A stretch of DNA of 64,000 nt. It comes from Carposina sasakii. Its lineage: Eukaryota > Arthropoda > Insecta > Lepidoptera > Carposinidae. Below are positions 24,611 to 35,712 of the stretch, in pieces; within the stretch, counting starts at the first letter, position 1; every line of letters begins with the position of its first letter. Below the pieces are notes generated by a model, which searched no databases, was not told where the DNA came from, and saw only the letters and a program-made list of their open reading frames with translations. Location of the stretch: NCBI GenBank assembly GCA_014607495.2, contig CP053157.1:7254001-7318000 (forward strand), in the 5' to 3' direction. A program made the position numbers and the translations under genes.

Positions 24611-25906
24611 AGGGCGGGCTTTAGAGTAAACTATATAAAAGTAAGAGAGGAATAACTGCCAACTGCAATGGGTAGGTACTAGAGATTTGCATGAGAACAA
24701 ATGAAGATTTAACCCAAAATCCTGGAATTTTGTTTCTAGTAGTTACTTAGTAACTGGCCGTAAGTCAATGATTGATTGCCTACATTGGCGGTGATAAATC
24801 TTCATTTATATTAGAATCTCCTCGTTCTTCTTCCTTAATGACAATGTGTAACTTGTCGACAACATTTCTATACTCTAGCATTCTATCTAATGACAGCGGT
24901 ACAAGGTATAAAATCATTTGATTTAGATGAACGGGAAAACTATGTTCGATGTTGTTTTCTGGATTGGTACGTTTATATTGGCTTTTTACATGCATTTTGT
25001 AGGAAATGGTTCCTTTGAGTTTTAGGTCTGTGAATGTAGGGGATTGTTAGAAGTTTACAGTATTGCCATAGAAAGATAGTGTAAGTTTAATACAAACTAG
25101 TATATAATACTGAAGGAAACAAAAACATTAATTTAATTAATCATAATAATATTCTATCTTGTTAAACTAATTAAAAATAGTGAACAAAGAATTAGATCAA
25201 ACAGTCCAGTGTGTAAAAAACATTCAGTGGGTTGATATATGTATAACAAGGCCGAATTAAATATCATACATATTTAACTATGAAACACATGAATGTAAAA
25301 AACTCTACCGATAATAACAAAACCACCAAAAAGTTACGTTTTAAGGTGATTTAACTCTATTAAGATGCAGTCATTGAAACGATTAAAATCCTTGGCAATG
25401 GAATGCTTTTTACTTAAAGTTTTTGCTATTTTATAAAAAAAAACAAGGTTATATTTTTTTAATTTACACTCTAGGAATAAATCGATAAATAAACTTTTTA
25501 CTTTAATTTAATTGGTATCGGAACAAGATTCAGCCTTGGACTATTTTAGGGTAATTCTTGTTGAATGAACCTTAACTTCCAAATCTAATCTGACACCGAA
25601 TTTTGTTATAGTATAAAACCACTTTCATATATACATAAATATACTTGCAATGTAAATAGTTACTGGTATTTCTAAAAGTACAAAATGTAAAAGATATCCC
25701 ATCGAAAAATCTATTCAATTTGCAAAGCACTTGAATTGTTTGTAAACGAACGGCCAAAACCGAATTACAAACAACTTTTCAACGATGGAATTTCAATCTG
25801 TTATTTACAGCTTTGTATTTCTAAACGACTATATTATAGTCAGTTACAAATATGACAAGTGCATAAAAAAGTTCGATTATTTCATATGAAATGAAAACCG
25901 AACTTA
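24611..25906. other. no gene recognised
   Basis: AT-rich; short antisense frames at 24780-24995 and 25572-25757 show no domain. Confidence 0.45.
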
Positions 25907-26175
25907 ATACCTGCCATGGTCCAGTTATTCCCGCCTTCTATGGCTTCCTCTTAACGTTATGGTAATTGTCATTTGTCAGTAGGATACTAGTGGGCTACAT
26001 GAAAATTACAGCTGTAGAACTCAATAAATCATAAGCTTGAAAAAACTAAATATCTACCCGTTATGATCCAGTTTTCCCCGCCTTCTGCCTCTGTACTAGA
26101 CACTGGTTAACAAATCGCTTCCTCTTCACAACCTTGACTATGTAATTCTCATATTAGCAGTTAGCTAGATAATCC
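25907..26175 (+). repeat. local tandem duplication, diverged
   Basis: CCATGGTCCAGTTATTCCCG and CGCCTTCT..GCTTCCTCTT at 25914-25960 recur as TATGATCCAGTTTTCCCCG and CGCCTTCTGCC..GCTTCCTCTT from 26061. The copies are about 146 bp apart with indels. Confidence 0.45.
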
Positions 26176-27059
26176 AACGAGACCATCACGCCGTCAGCTG
26201 TGGCGTGACCATACCAATTACAACATTTACAACGCACTTCGTAACTCGTATGCCATTAAAAATGCAATCAACACTGTTGTTATGGCCGGTGATGTTGCAT
26301 TATCATTGGTTTCCACCGGAATGTTATGGGTTAAGGTCGCTACTAAGTTATTTGTCTACGTATTGACTGGAATCACATATCAAACTACCGAAACATAGGT
26401 CTTATGTTAAATTGTATTTACACAGGTATTTTTACTGGCCAAAATCAATCCTTCAATTGCTATGAAACTTGGGTTTCTGTTTGAACTTCTTTCTATTACT
26501 CATACTCGTATTTGCGAAACGTCATAACAACTTTGAGATCCTTCCTTAGCAAAACGAATCATGCCGAAACCCGAAATATCGATATTACTAATGCAACCTC
26601 AGTTATAATGTATCCTGTCCAATAGAAATTCGATGTGATAGATGGTAATCTATCGTCCGATGGTATTGATAACCGAAAACGTCTCTACTGATGGATCACC
26701 AGAACAGACAAAGAATGTCAGATGTATTGAACTGTGGTATTGAAAAGGACATTGAATTTGCAACGAATTTGGGTTCCTGTATTGTTTCACTGATAGAGCT
26801 CCAGTTTTAGAATATGTATGGGACTAAATACTTTATATAGGTAGTAAGAGAGAGTTGTAGCTAAATGGTGTTGGTTATTTATTAGTCCTATTATTGTATA
26901 TGCTCATGTATTAATTCTGTTTAAAAATCTCTAAAAGTGAAACCATGACGTACAAACCTGTTTTATTATGTGACGTAACTAAACATTCACGGTTTTCGCA
27001 ATTTTTCCTATATCTGTCCTATATGATGTTACTTCGTACCAAATTTCAATATTCTGAGT
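26176..27059. other. no gene recognised
   Basis: Unassigned; no frame or repeat family identified. Confidence 0.45.
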
Positions 27060-27205
27060 TCACGGGAAGTACCCCGTAGGTTTTGATTCCCTTGCGAGTG
27101 TCGAAAATTTGCTGAAATTTGCGACATAAACGGACGGACGGACGGACGGACAACAAAGTGATCCTATAAGGGTTCCGTTACCTTTTGAATTACGGAACCC
27201 TAAAA
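27060..27205 (+). repeat. dispersed repeat with (GGAC)n and terminal hairpin
   Basis: GTTCACGGGAAGTACCC, a GGACGGACGGACGGAC run, GTGATCCTATAAGGGTTCCG, and a closing ACGGAACCCTAAAAA. AGGGTTCCGT and ACGGAACCCT form a 10-bp stem around a 14-base loop. This composite is frequent in Lepidoptera; its class is unclear to me. Confidence 0.6.
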
Positions 27206-27453
27206 AGGTAAAAATATAATTTCTTGTATCGTAGATTATTTTGACAGTGTAACTTGTTTGGTATTTACCAAATCTATGGGTTAACCGACTTGAAATTACT
27301 TATGGTAATTTATTCGGCGGCTTTCTTCGTCAAGGCCGCGGCGGCAATCGCGCTCTACTTTATCGACACTTTCGATTCGCAACACTATCTTATCATTTGA
27401 TAAAATATTATGATTAAATATCGTTATTAACTTGTATGTGGGGTGTATATTAG

Positions 27454-27700
27454 TGGCCGCGTGGTGCCGGTAGAGTAGAATTCGTACCACCCAATGTCTG
27501 CCCGTGGGTATCGTACGAGGCGATTAAGGGTTTCCGGGAGGTGGGCAGCAGCGCCTCCCGTGTTGACAACATAGTCCAAAATACAAACTGCGGTCACCAA
27601 CCCGCCTACCCAGCGTGGTGACTTTGGGCAAATACCCCCCATGGCAGTTTTATGACGTGCCCTGGGGGAGGCCAACGTCCAGCAGTGGACTGCAATAGGC

Positions 27701-27738
<38 letters not shown>

Positions 27739-27740
27739 GT
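27454..27740 (+). mobile_element. RTE-tailed retroposon with (GAT)n end
   Basis: Shares about 240 bp with 51788-52047: TAGAGTAGAATTCGTA, GGGTATCGTACGAGGCGATT, TTCCGGGAGGTGGGCAGCAG, and AATACCCCCCATGGCAG. It ends GGCCAACGTCCAGCAGTGGA then CTGCAATAGGCTGA and a GATGAT run. The end encodes the C-terminus (AYVQQWTAIG-stop in better copies) of RTE-type reverse transcriptase. It is either a 5'-truncated LINE or a SINE borrowing that tail. Confidence 0.7.
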
Positions 27741-28559
27741 TATTAGATACGATATAGTATCAGCGAAAAGAAATCGAACGTCTGTAAATACGCGCTTATC
27801 CCACAGGCTATTGTTGAAAGGATTTACAGATTGAATTAGAAAATTGTTTAAAGATTTTGTGGAGAAATTGACCCATAATCAAATCTTATGACATGTAAGT
27901 AGGTACTTCACAAAACTTGTAAATTGTAGGCAAACTGTAATGTAGAGACTAAAGAGCTTAAAAAACTAAACAATATCGGTGTTATTACAAAAGAGCGCCT
28001 AAAATTAGACTTGATTTAAATATGACATTTTACAGCAAAACGTAAACATATCTGCCAAATTGAGGGCACGCTTAGCTTAAACAATGTTTAAATTCTTTTG
28101 TAATAACACGTTAAAAGATCAGTCATATTTCAAGTGGAAACAACAGCTATTTCATCGATTTCAGTTCATAATAGACACAGGGCTAAATTTCAGTAATCAT
28201 ACACATACAATAGTATTAGAAAAATTGCAGGAAATTAAGATTCGATAATTAGAGCTCATCATCGAAACTCTACATTATATCTATGATGCGTGTTTTTACT
28301 GACAGAAGTAATTATTAATAAGTGTTATAAATAACATGAGTTTATCTAATTTATATTTGATTACAACACGTGCAGAAAATAAACAACTATAAACAATAGG
28401 AAAGACATCAACGCACGCACCATTTTAAATTTACGTAGAGCAAAATTTTGAAGGTAGTTTATAAAAATATTACAAGTAACATGATAAAGCACATAGTTAC
28501 GGCTCACAGGTTTCATTATGCACCAGTAGTATGCCGTTCGCGTCTTACGTATGTCGCGC
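27741..28559. other. no gene recognised
   Basis: AT-rich and unassigned; a 77-codon antisense frame at 28361-28594 runs into the CpG-rich segment. Confidence 0.45.
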
Positions 28560-28912
28560 TTTTTGTGGCGACTTAATGTCAAATTTCGCGACAAAATGAC
28601 GTTTCACACTTCAAGCTCACATTGAAACCCGCGTCGCACCGCGCGCGAAATACATATAACCCCCGGTTGCGAGCATGGTGTTTAAATTCACGCAGGGTCT
28701 TATCGCTAATTTTGACGTTTCGTGTGACTGTATATCAATTCAATTTTCGATTCAGTGTTAATAAAGTTCATTTTACTTTCGCAATGGTAGCACCACTTCC
28801 ACGAGTTGTCCAAAAGTCGCGTTTCGCGCGGGTTCCGAATCTCTGTCATTGCCATGCTCGCATTTGGTGACAGGAAACACGCGCGCGGTTGATAAAAAAA
28901 ACCCGCGTCGCG
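28560..28912. other. CpG-rich segment, possible promoter or decayed element
   Basis: Unlike its surroundings, this stretch has many CG dinucleotides (GCGTCGCACCGCGCGCG at 28631, GTCGCGTTTCGCGCGGG at 28816, ACCCGCGTCGCGTTTTG at 28901). TTCAGTG at 28752 is an initiator-like element. No clear coding frame or repeat boundary is seen. Confidence 0.3.
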
Positions 28913-29275
28913 TTTTGTCATGCTACCGATGCTGGACATATTCCCCTTAATAAGTTCAGAAACCTAATGGGCCTTACAGCTAATCCAAATTGTGATAAAT
29001 GCGGATGTATTGAAGACATACATCACATACTGGTCGAGTGTTTGCGAGGTGAGGAGCATAGGCGGCAATTAATTTTAGATTTAGGTATAAATATTGTAAA
29101 TATAGGGGATTCTAAACGATATTATATTCCCCCAGTTCAAACGATGCTTTGTTTGTGTGTAAATTTGTAAATAAGTTTATAGAGTTATGTAGATAAGTAG
29201 GTAGATTTAAGTTTTTGTTTGTATGTTAAGTTTTTATTATAAATAAATAAATAAAAGCCTCTATAAAATAAAGAT
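28913..29275 (+). mobile_element. non-LTR retrotransposon 3' end, 5'-truncated
   Basis: The frame reads CHATDAGHIPLNKFRNLMGL, then NPNCDKCGCIEDIHHILVEC. This is the GH.PL...F..L...PNC..CG..ED..H.L..C Cys/His motif at the C-terminus of R1/Jockey-like LINE polyproteins. The frame stops at 29168-29170 and is followed by an A-rich tail (AAATAAATAAATAAAAGCC). Upstream RT and endonuclease domains are missing. Confidence 0.75.
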
Positions 29276-29469
29276 TAAAAAAAGCAACATAATAAACCTA
29301 TAAGTTTTTTACCAGATACGTTGGATAGAGAACAGTAACAGGATGCGAACCACAGATCGGCGTGTTCTGCCTTTCTCCAAATCACCGAGTTCGAGCCGAC
29401 ATGACCGACTAAAGTAGTTTCTACGCGTTTTACGTCAATCGCTGCGAAACTGTGAACTTTACGAGCCAT
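29275..29469 (-). CDS. possible short coding exon, unidentified
   Basis: A 64-codon frame starts at an ATG with a favourable context (ACAATGG) and an in-frame TAG 12 bases upstream. It reads MARKVHSFAAIDVKRVETTL..., has balanced composition, and contains a possible donor AAC/GTATCT after the residues SLSN. It lies 350 bp downstream of the PPxY exon on the same strand, just past the tail of a plus-strand LINE fragment. I recognise no family. The frame could equally be chance. Confidence 0.2.
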   Translation of the reverse strand: MARKVHSFAAIDVKRVETTLVGHVGSNSVIWRKAEHADLWFASCYCSLSNVSGKKLIGLLCCFF

Positions 29470-29816
29470 TGTTCGCTCCTAAACCTAGTTTGATCGATTC
29501 GACAAAAGCCATTTTTACGCTACAGTGAAATCTCTGCCTCAGATACTACATCTCTCCATAACCATAATAAGCCACTAAGGTTCCACCCGAGAGCTCTATA
29601 ATAGAGTCACGGTTGAATCAACTCGGAAAATCTTTGAAGAGTGTAGGCTAACCTCCGTGTAATATTCATGGTTTACAACCGTTTCTTAATGTTTTGGGTA
29701 ATGACGGTGCTAATGTATCTTGAGGCCATCGCGAGCGCGTATTGTTGTAACTGCGAGCGGTTGACGGCCGCGGTTTTTTATTGCTTTTATATTTTATATA
29801 AAGCTTTTGTTCCCAC
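29470..29816. other. no gene recognised
   Basis: Lies between the short candidate frame and the PPxY exon. If that gene continues on the minus strand, this is intron. Confidence 0.4.
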
Positions 29817-30434
29817 CTGAGAGGTATCGGCTGGAAGGGAAACCGATGCGTCGGTGGATGTGCTGAAATGATCGGCGCGATTTGCGCAGGCGCATGGACG
29901 GGGATGTGCGGGGGCAGCGCCGTCAGCGGTGGCAGGGAGCCGTGCGGGGGCACCAGCGGCGGCGGCAGCGTGCTGTAGGGCGGCGGAGGCACGGCTTCCA
30001 CTTCGGGCGCCCGCGGGGCCCGTGCACGCCGCGTGCGCCGCCGCCGCGCCGGCTCCTCGGTCTGGCATTCCGCACTAGCTACGTTCCGCTCCACAGTCTG
30101 CACGGCACTGTTCACGTTACACGGCGCATCCTGCACTTGCACTATATTAACACTGGAGACGTTTGACTCGCCTTGGACTCGCACCGAAACGGAGTCCGAC
30201 TTGGGCGGCACGGGCAGCCGCATTTCTTGGCGGGGAGGTGACGACGCGCGCGCATGACGACCGCCGCCGGGCGACTGGCGCGGCGCGTCGGGCAAGCGAG
30301 GGGGCGGCGAGCGGCACTCGTAGGGCTGCCATAGCAGGCACGAGAGCGCCTCGGCAGCGGACAGCGGCGGCGCCTGCGCACCCGCGCTCATCGCCCGCCA
30401 GCACCGCCGGTGCTGCACAAACCATCGCACGCAC
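29817..30434 (-). CDS. internal exon of an unidentified proline-rich protein with a PPxY motif
   Basis: The minus strand reads ...TTTGGCAG/GTGCGTGCG at the upstream edge and CCTCTCAG/GTGGGA at the downstream edge, a good acceptor and donor. Between them is a 618-bp GC-rich block open throughout, entering after one codon base remains and leaving with two bases (AG) of an arginine codon. The peptide starts CVRWFVQHRRCWRAM, a basic, Cys/Trp-rich start that could follow a membrane segment encoded upstream (inference). It continues with Pro/Arg-rich sequence, a Ser/Val stretch (SDSVSVRVQGESNVSSV), a basic patch (RRRRTRRARAP), then PPPPYSTLPPP, a class I WW-domain ligand, and Pro/His-rich sequence. 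Low complexity prevents a family call; single-pass adaptors with PY motifs are one possibility. The frame past the donor runs on to codon 254, but its composition changes to AT-rich there, supporting the splice. Other frames here are also open only because of GC content. Confidence 0.7.
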
Positions 30435-30545
30435 CTGCCAAATGCACAAAAATGCTGTAAGCTCTAACTTTGTAGGTAGTACCAACTTTTTTAAAAAATG
30501 ATTTATTTAAAGAATGCATTAGTTACATACAACTATATATTAAAT

Positions 30546-30897
30546 CATTATCATCATCATTTACAGCCCTGAGAAGTCCACTGTTGGACATAGGCCTCCC
30601 CCAACAACCTCCACTCCGACCGGTCGGAAGCCGCCTGCATCCAACCGACGCCCGCGACCTTGGCCAGGTCGTCCATCCACCTCGCGGGTGGCCTTCCCAC
30701 GCTGCGCTTGCCGATACGTTGTATCCACTCTAGAACTTTCCGACTCCATCGGCCATCAGTTCTTCGAGCTATGTGCCCTGCCCATTGCCACTTCAGCTTG
30801 CTGGACCGTTGAGCTATCTCGGTGGTCTTTGTACGTCTGCGGATCTTTTCATCATTGATCATTTCTGATTCGATCACGCAGAGATGCCAAGCATGTA
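30546..30897 (-). mobile_element. RTE-type LINE C-terminal fragment
   Basis: The minus-strand frame reads NDEKIRRRTKTTEIAQRSSK, LKWQWAGHIARR, KRSVGRPPARWMDD and GEAYVQQWTS, the C-terminal region of RTE-like endonuclease/reverse transcriptases. The expected LGISLRDRIRN block is present upstream but frameshifted near 30875. The element ends in a short ATGATGATG run (30546-30562), the microsatellite tail of this clade, and is 5'-truncated next to the PPxY exon. Confidence 0.8.
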
Positions 30898-32119
30898 TAT
30901 GTATATTAAATATTATGTGGTAATTTATTTATATGTTGATTTGGTAAATATGTACATATATTTAATTGCTCTACATCTTTTGTAGAGTTCAACATATTAT
31001 TTTTAGGACACAATTTTTTTGAGGTGCATTTTGTATGTGAAGATTTCGTAACAAAACTTGGTTAACACCAATAATCCAGGTATCACGTTTCTATTTTATT
31101 TTATTTATGAAACCTACATTATAAAATATCGCAGTGGTCCAAATGTTATTTGTAAGTAAAAGTACCTAACTATAATAAAAAATGAACATTAGCCTACATA
31201 ACTATCCTAGATCTTTTGTCCGCACAAAATTAGTTCTACCCTCATTTCGGTACATATCTGCATTAATTCAGATGCATACACATGTAACGTGTACTAACGT
31301 GTTATATCAGTTATTATCTAACTGGCTCCACGTATTGGAACTAATTACGCCAGTCCGAATACGTTTGGCCAACACATTGGACTTGTTCCACCAACGAATG
31401 CTTGATAGATGGTAAAATATGAAGACAAGAATAAATAAGATGAAATAAATAAATTTCGCCGATTTTACTGTTCTTTTCTCATGCTTTGTAAGACAAAAAG
31501 AGCTGTTCCTCTCAACTCTATCTTAAGAAAACAATAAAATGTTAATATCTGGAAAATAAACTTAATCTATATCAATTTTAATGGGCAAAAATATGAGTAG
31601 TGTAATTCGTCTAGCTCTATATAGGTATAAACACAAAATTTCATATTACGCCTATAAAAGTTTGTTGGAAAAGGTTACAGAGAAATTGACAATAAAATTT
31701 TACTTCCTTTATTATTTGGTTGGAATATAACTAGAGATGCTTATGATATTTTTATTAACATAATTCTATCGTGAGATAAATAATACAGACCAACAGCAAA
31801 GCATTGGATACACCATTGGGCCAATACATAACATTGGAGCAAATGTGCGGTTCTTTCTCACTGCCCGATGCTTTAGTTGCGCAACACCGATGTTAATCTT
31901 CGTTGCCTTAAATTTCTTTGTTATATTATACTTTTTTACATTAGTGTTGTACATTTTGTAGTTTCGTCGTGAAAACAATGGTTCCATTTTAATTTTATTG
32001 CCGTTTTGGTAATGCCACGTATATTATTAACCTATGGTGTGGATTTTTAAATTTAAATAACTTGTGTCAATCCTGCGAATAATTTTATAATATGAAATAA
32101 AATGTATGAATTAGTTCAT
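30898..32119. other. no gene recognised
   Basis: CCCTCATTTCGGTACATATC near 31239 recalls the Helitron 3' end at 21720 in antisense. A 73-codon antisense frame at 31766-31987 lacks known motifs. Confidence 0.4.
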
Positions 32120-32200
32120 TTTCTCATGCGATAAGCTAGCAACTTGTCACTGATCATTTTACATCTATACCCGCTATGTTAAACGTGATTCTGCATATCT
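32120..32200 (-). repeat. fragment of the TAGCGGGG dispersed family
   Basis: GATAAGCTAGCAACTTGTCA, CTGATC, then CCCGCTATGTTAAACGTG on the plus strand. Confidence 0.6.
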
Positions 32201-32240
32201 AGCTATCAAATTTGAGGTCTCCAGTAATGTGAGCTGTTTC

Positions 32241-33298
32241 TAGGGTTGCCAACGTCCCTGTTTTCAGGGCCTAAATAACGCGTCCCGGTTCAAGTGTCTG
32301 CGGGACGCCAAATGTCTCGCTTTCAGGTAAATCATTTCCAGTTGGTAGAAAAACCCTTCTTCAAATCACTATCACGGAGAGCACGTGATACACAAATCTT
32401 GATTTTTTAAATTCTTAGGCGGATTCTTGAATATTCAATAATCTAAGTACCTATTACTCTTAGTTTAATATACTTATTACTCACTGATTTATCGTCAATG
32501 AAACATCAAAAATTATGAGAAGTATTAGGTTAAATATTATTCAAATCATTGTCATTCCTTCTCTTCACTCGCTATTACGTACTATGTACGACCAAATAAT
32601 ATGGATATGAAAGGCGCCATCGCCGTTTTGACACTGTTTAATCGAAGATTCATTTTGGGGATCTGTGAATTATTATTATAAGATGTGGAGATATTACTAA
32701 ATAATACCTATAATAATAATGTGGAAAACATTAAAAGTTGATTAAGGATTCAAATTAAGCAAAGATTTCCGCGCTCACTTCCCTTGCGTCCAAGTAAAAT
32801 TTATAAATTGGCCTAATAAACGCGTATTTTTTTATTAAAAATAATAATTTGTCATTGGAATAAAGTGAAAAAATTTCGCGCCCGCTCCACTCGCATTATT
32901 GAATTAATACTGCAAGACGAAAAATATCATACGATGGAAGTATTTATATTGTAAATAAAACTGAAATTAAATTAAATCAAGTGAAAAAATTTTGCGCTCG
33001 CTCCGCTCGCATTTTCATTATTATTCTAAAAGACGAAGAGTATCAAGCAAAGTAGGTGTACCTACCAACCTACTATCGGCTGGGTTAACACAAAAAGTAT
33101 CTCAGATACTCGTACGCCACTACTTGTTACAATGGAATTAGACCTCTATTTGCATTATATAAAATCACGAAATATTTATTTGTCTATAAAAATGTTTGGA
33201 AACTGCCCATTTGTAGGTGTGTCCCGTTTTTCTTGCTCGGGTCCCGCATATTTAACCAGACTGTCCCGTAAATCTGTGTATAAGAGTTGGCAACCCTA
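32241..33298. mobile_element. non-autonomous hAT element, 1058 bp
   Basis: Ends TAGGGTTGCCAAC and GTTGGCAACCCTA are perfect 13-base inverted repeats, flanked by identical 8-base GCTGTTTC repeats (32233-32240, 33299-33306), the target duplication size of hAT. Subterminal sequence is rich in GTCCC/GGGAC on both sides. Internally two related blocks near 32870 and 32990 carry GAAAAAATTT, CGCTC and CGCATT with a following AAGACGAA. No transposase frame remains. Confidence 0.8.
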
Positions 33299-33306
33299 GC
33301 TGTTTC

Positions 33307-34013
33307 CATTTTATTGGCTAAATCCTAGAATGGACATAAGCTATATAGCGGCAACAGTATTTGTTCCATTGTGTAAAGTGTAAATATGAAAAATTTTCTT
33401 GTATTTGTACTTGGACTAACACGGCCATAGGGTTGGCTGTATATACTCGTATCTATGCCTACGGATCATATATTATAAAGCACGCCCTCTATACTCTATG
33501 GAATCTAGGTATTATCTATTGCCCTACCTACTAAAACACTGAATCAGATTTCCTGCGATAATTACCAAAAGTGCAGTTATCTCTTACTCTATATGTACTT
33601 ACAAAGCTATCGTCTAGCAAATACCATAGCCGCTATACAAACATCCTTTGTGGAACACAGCCGTAGCGATTTATCTATTTAAGTCACACTTTCACAACTT
33701 ACAAAACCCTCTCTTATCTTAGCTTGGGGATGCAAAAATACAACTTACATGACAAAACGGGTTTTTACGCTGCAGTCACGAGATTTACAAAGACGAATTG
33801 GGGTCCTTTCGAGATGTACCGATAAAGAGAGTAAAGCCCTAAAGCCCCCGAATCTTTAAACCTCGCCGCAATGGCTTGCGGGCTAAAGGTTGCCAATGTA
33901 GGAAAATTTACTATTTTTTAGATTGTCTGTAGGTAATACGAGTATGTAAGTTGTGCAATTACAATTTCGTTTAGGTTTAGGTCCAAATATATTTTCTGAA
34001 ATGTTATTATATA
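33307..34013. other. no gene recognised
   Basis: Unassigned stretch between the hAT element and the AACCGACTTC element; no frames above 60 codons. Confidence 0.5.
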
Positions 34014-34230
34014 TTTTTAACCGACTTCAAAAAAGGAGGAGGTTCTCAAAACGTCTGTATTTATAATATTTTTTTTTATGTATGTTCACCGATATTTCCG
34101 TCTATTATAGACGGATTAAATTTTTTTTTTGTTGGATAGAGTTCACTTCTGAGATGGTCCCATTTTCAACAGGTCGGGATCTGATGGAGTCCAGGAGAAA
34201 TCTAGGACAACCACCGAAAATTGTATGCTC
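34014..34230 (+). mobile_element. AACCGACTTC element, 5' end
   Basis: TTAACCGACTTCAAAAAAGG, GAGGTTCTCAA, TTATGTATGTTCACCGATAT, TTGTTGGATAG and GGGATCTGATGGAGTCCAGG match the start of the family at 61401 with divergence. It leads directly into the minisatellite. A second AACCGACTTC at 36174 has the same orientation and does not close it. Confidence 0.6.
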
Positions 34231-34284
34231 ATATGGTGCTTTTGTTATGTAATCATGTCTTACTCAGGTATATGCTTCAGAGTG

Positions 34285-35690
34285 TCAACATCTAATGCTG
34301 CTGTGCTGATGATGAAGCTACAGAACTCCTTAACGGTTAGGAGTTGGGAGACAGTACTGCAATTGGTCGATGGAAACTATTTAGTAGTATGTAGGGCTAA
34401 CGTGTTACTTGAATCAACATCTGATGCTGCTGTGCTGATGATGAAGCTACAGAACTCCTTAACGGGTAGGAGTTGGGAGACGGTACTGCAATTGATCGAT
34501 GAAAACTATTTAGTAGTATATAGGGCAAACGTATTACTTGAATCAACATCTGATGCTGCTGTGCTGATGATGAAGCTACAGAACTCCACAGTACTGCAAT
34601 TGGTCGATGGAAACTATTTAGTAGTATGTAGGGCTAACGTGTTACTTGAATCAACATCTGATGCTGCTGTGCTAATGATGAAGCTACAGAACTCCACAGT
34701 ACTGCAATTGGTCGATGGAAACTATTTAGTAGTATGTAGGGCAAACGTGTAACTCGTATCAACATCTGATGCTGCTGTGCTGATGATGAAGCAGAACTCC
34801 TTAACGGTTAGGAGTTGGGACACAGTACTGCAATTGGTCGATGAAAACTATTTAGTAGTATATAGGGCAAACGTATTACTTGAATCGACATCTGATGCTG
34901 CTATGCTGATGATGAAGCTACAGAACTCCTTAACGGTTAGGAGTTGGGAGACAGTACAGCAATTGGTCGATGAAAACTATTTAGTATGTAATGCTGAGGT
35001 GTTACTTGAATCAACATCTGATGCTGCTGTGCTGATGATGAAGCTACAGAACTCCTTAACAGTTAGGAGTTGGGAGGCAGTACTGCAACTGGTCGATGGA
35101 AACTATACTGGGTGTAAAAAGACAATTTTATTATTTTAATACCTCGTATTCTTTGTAACATGACGATCATTTTTTTCTATAGAAGTACCCCTGGGAAACC
35201 ACGGGTTTCCAAGATATTGAGGTCCAAATTTACATTAATATTATCATTTTTTTACATAAATCCATCTGAAATCGATTAACAAACATTTTTTCAAAGATAC
35301 CATGTCAAAATGTTAGTTTTGTAGGTACATTTGTACTTTGCGCATCAAACGAATACATTGCTTGCAATAAAATGGCAGTATTTGTTTCATAATTTTTTTG
35401 TCGTTTCCCAGAATTGGTTCCATAGAAGAAAATGATCGTAACCTTAAAAAGAATACGAGGTATTAAAAAAACATTGTTGTCTTTTTACACCCTGTATAGT
35501 AGTATGTAGGGCTAACTTATTGCTTGTAAGGTATACTTGAATCAACATCTGATGCTATTGTGCTGATGGTCAAGCTACAGAACTCCTTAACCGTTAGGAG
35601 TTAGGGGACAGTACTGCAATTGGTCGATGGAAACTATATATGTAGGGCTAACGTGATACTTATACGGGTAGGTACTACTCCCGAGATAGT
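34285..35690 (+). repeat. 129-bp minisatellite, eight units, interrupted by a MITE
   Basis: Unit starts (TCAACATCTGATGCTGCTG) lie at 34285, 34414, 34543, 34651, 34759, 34885, 35011 and 35541. Spacings are 129, 129, 108, 108, 126 and 126 before the MITE. Two units lack the same 21 bases, which include most of a hairpin (AACTCCTTAACGG with TTAGGAGTT). All indels are multiples of three, so two plus-strand frames stay open (34225-34752 and 34777-35139), separated by one TAA. The repeated peptide contains DAAVLMMKLQNS and TVLQLVDGNYLVV. I see no start context or family, so a coding role is unproven. Confidence 0.8.
35108..35494. mobile_element. TA-flanked MITE inside the minisatellite, 387 bp
   Basis: CTGGGTGTAAAAAGACAA at the left and TTGTCTTTTTACACCCTG at the right form long inverted repeats, and similarity continues for about 75 bases (AATACCTCGTATTCTTT and its inverse, then GATCATTTT). 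TATA flanks both sides (35104-35107, 35495-35498), fitting a Tc1/mariner-type TA insertion into a unit's AACTAT..TAGTAGTATG. Confidence 0.75.
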
Positions 35691-35712
35691 AACGATGAAA
35701 TCCTTAAGTATA

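Noticed and set aside
27652..27834. Open frame with a run of methionines
   Set aside because: The run is the ATG-repeat tail of a retroposon.
30147..30501. Long frames on both strands over the PPxY exon
   Set aside because: These are composition shadows of the GC-rich exon; only the chosen frame fits both splice sites.
34225..34752. 175-codon frame as a conventional gene
   Set aside because: It consists almost entirely of minisatellite units, with no recognisable domain or promoter; kept only as a finding about frame-preserving indels.
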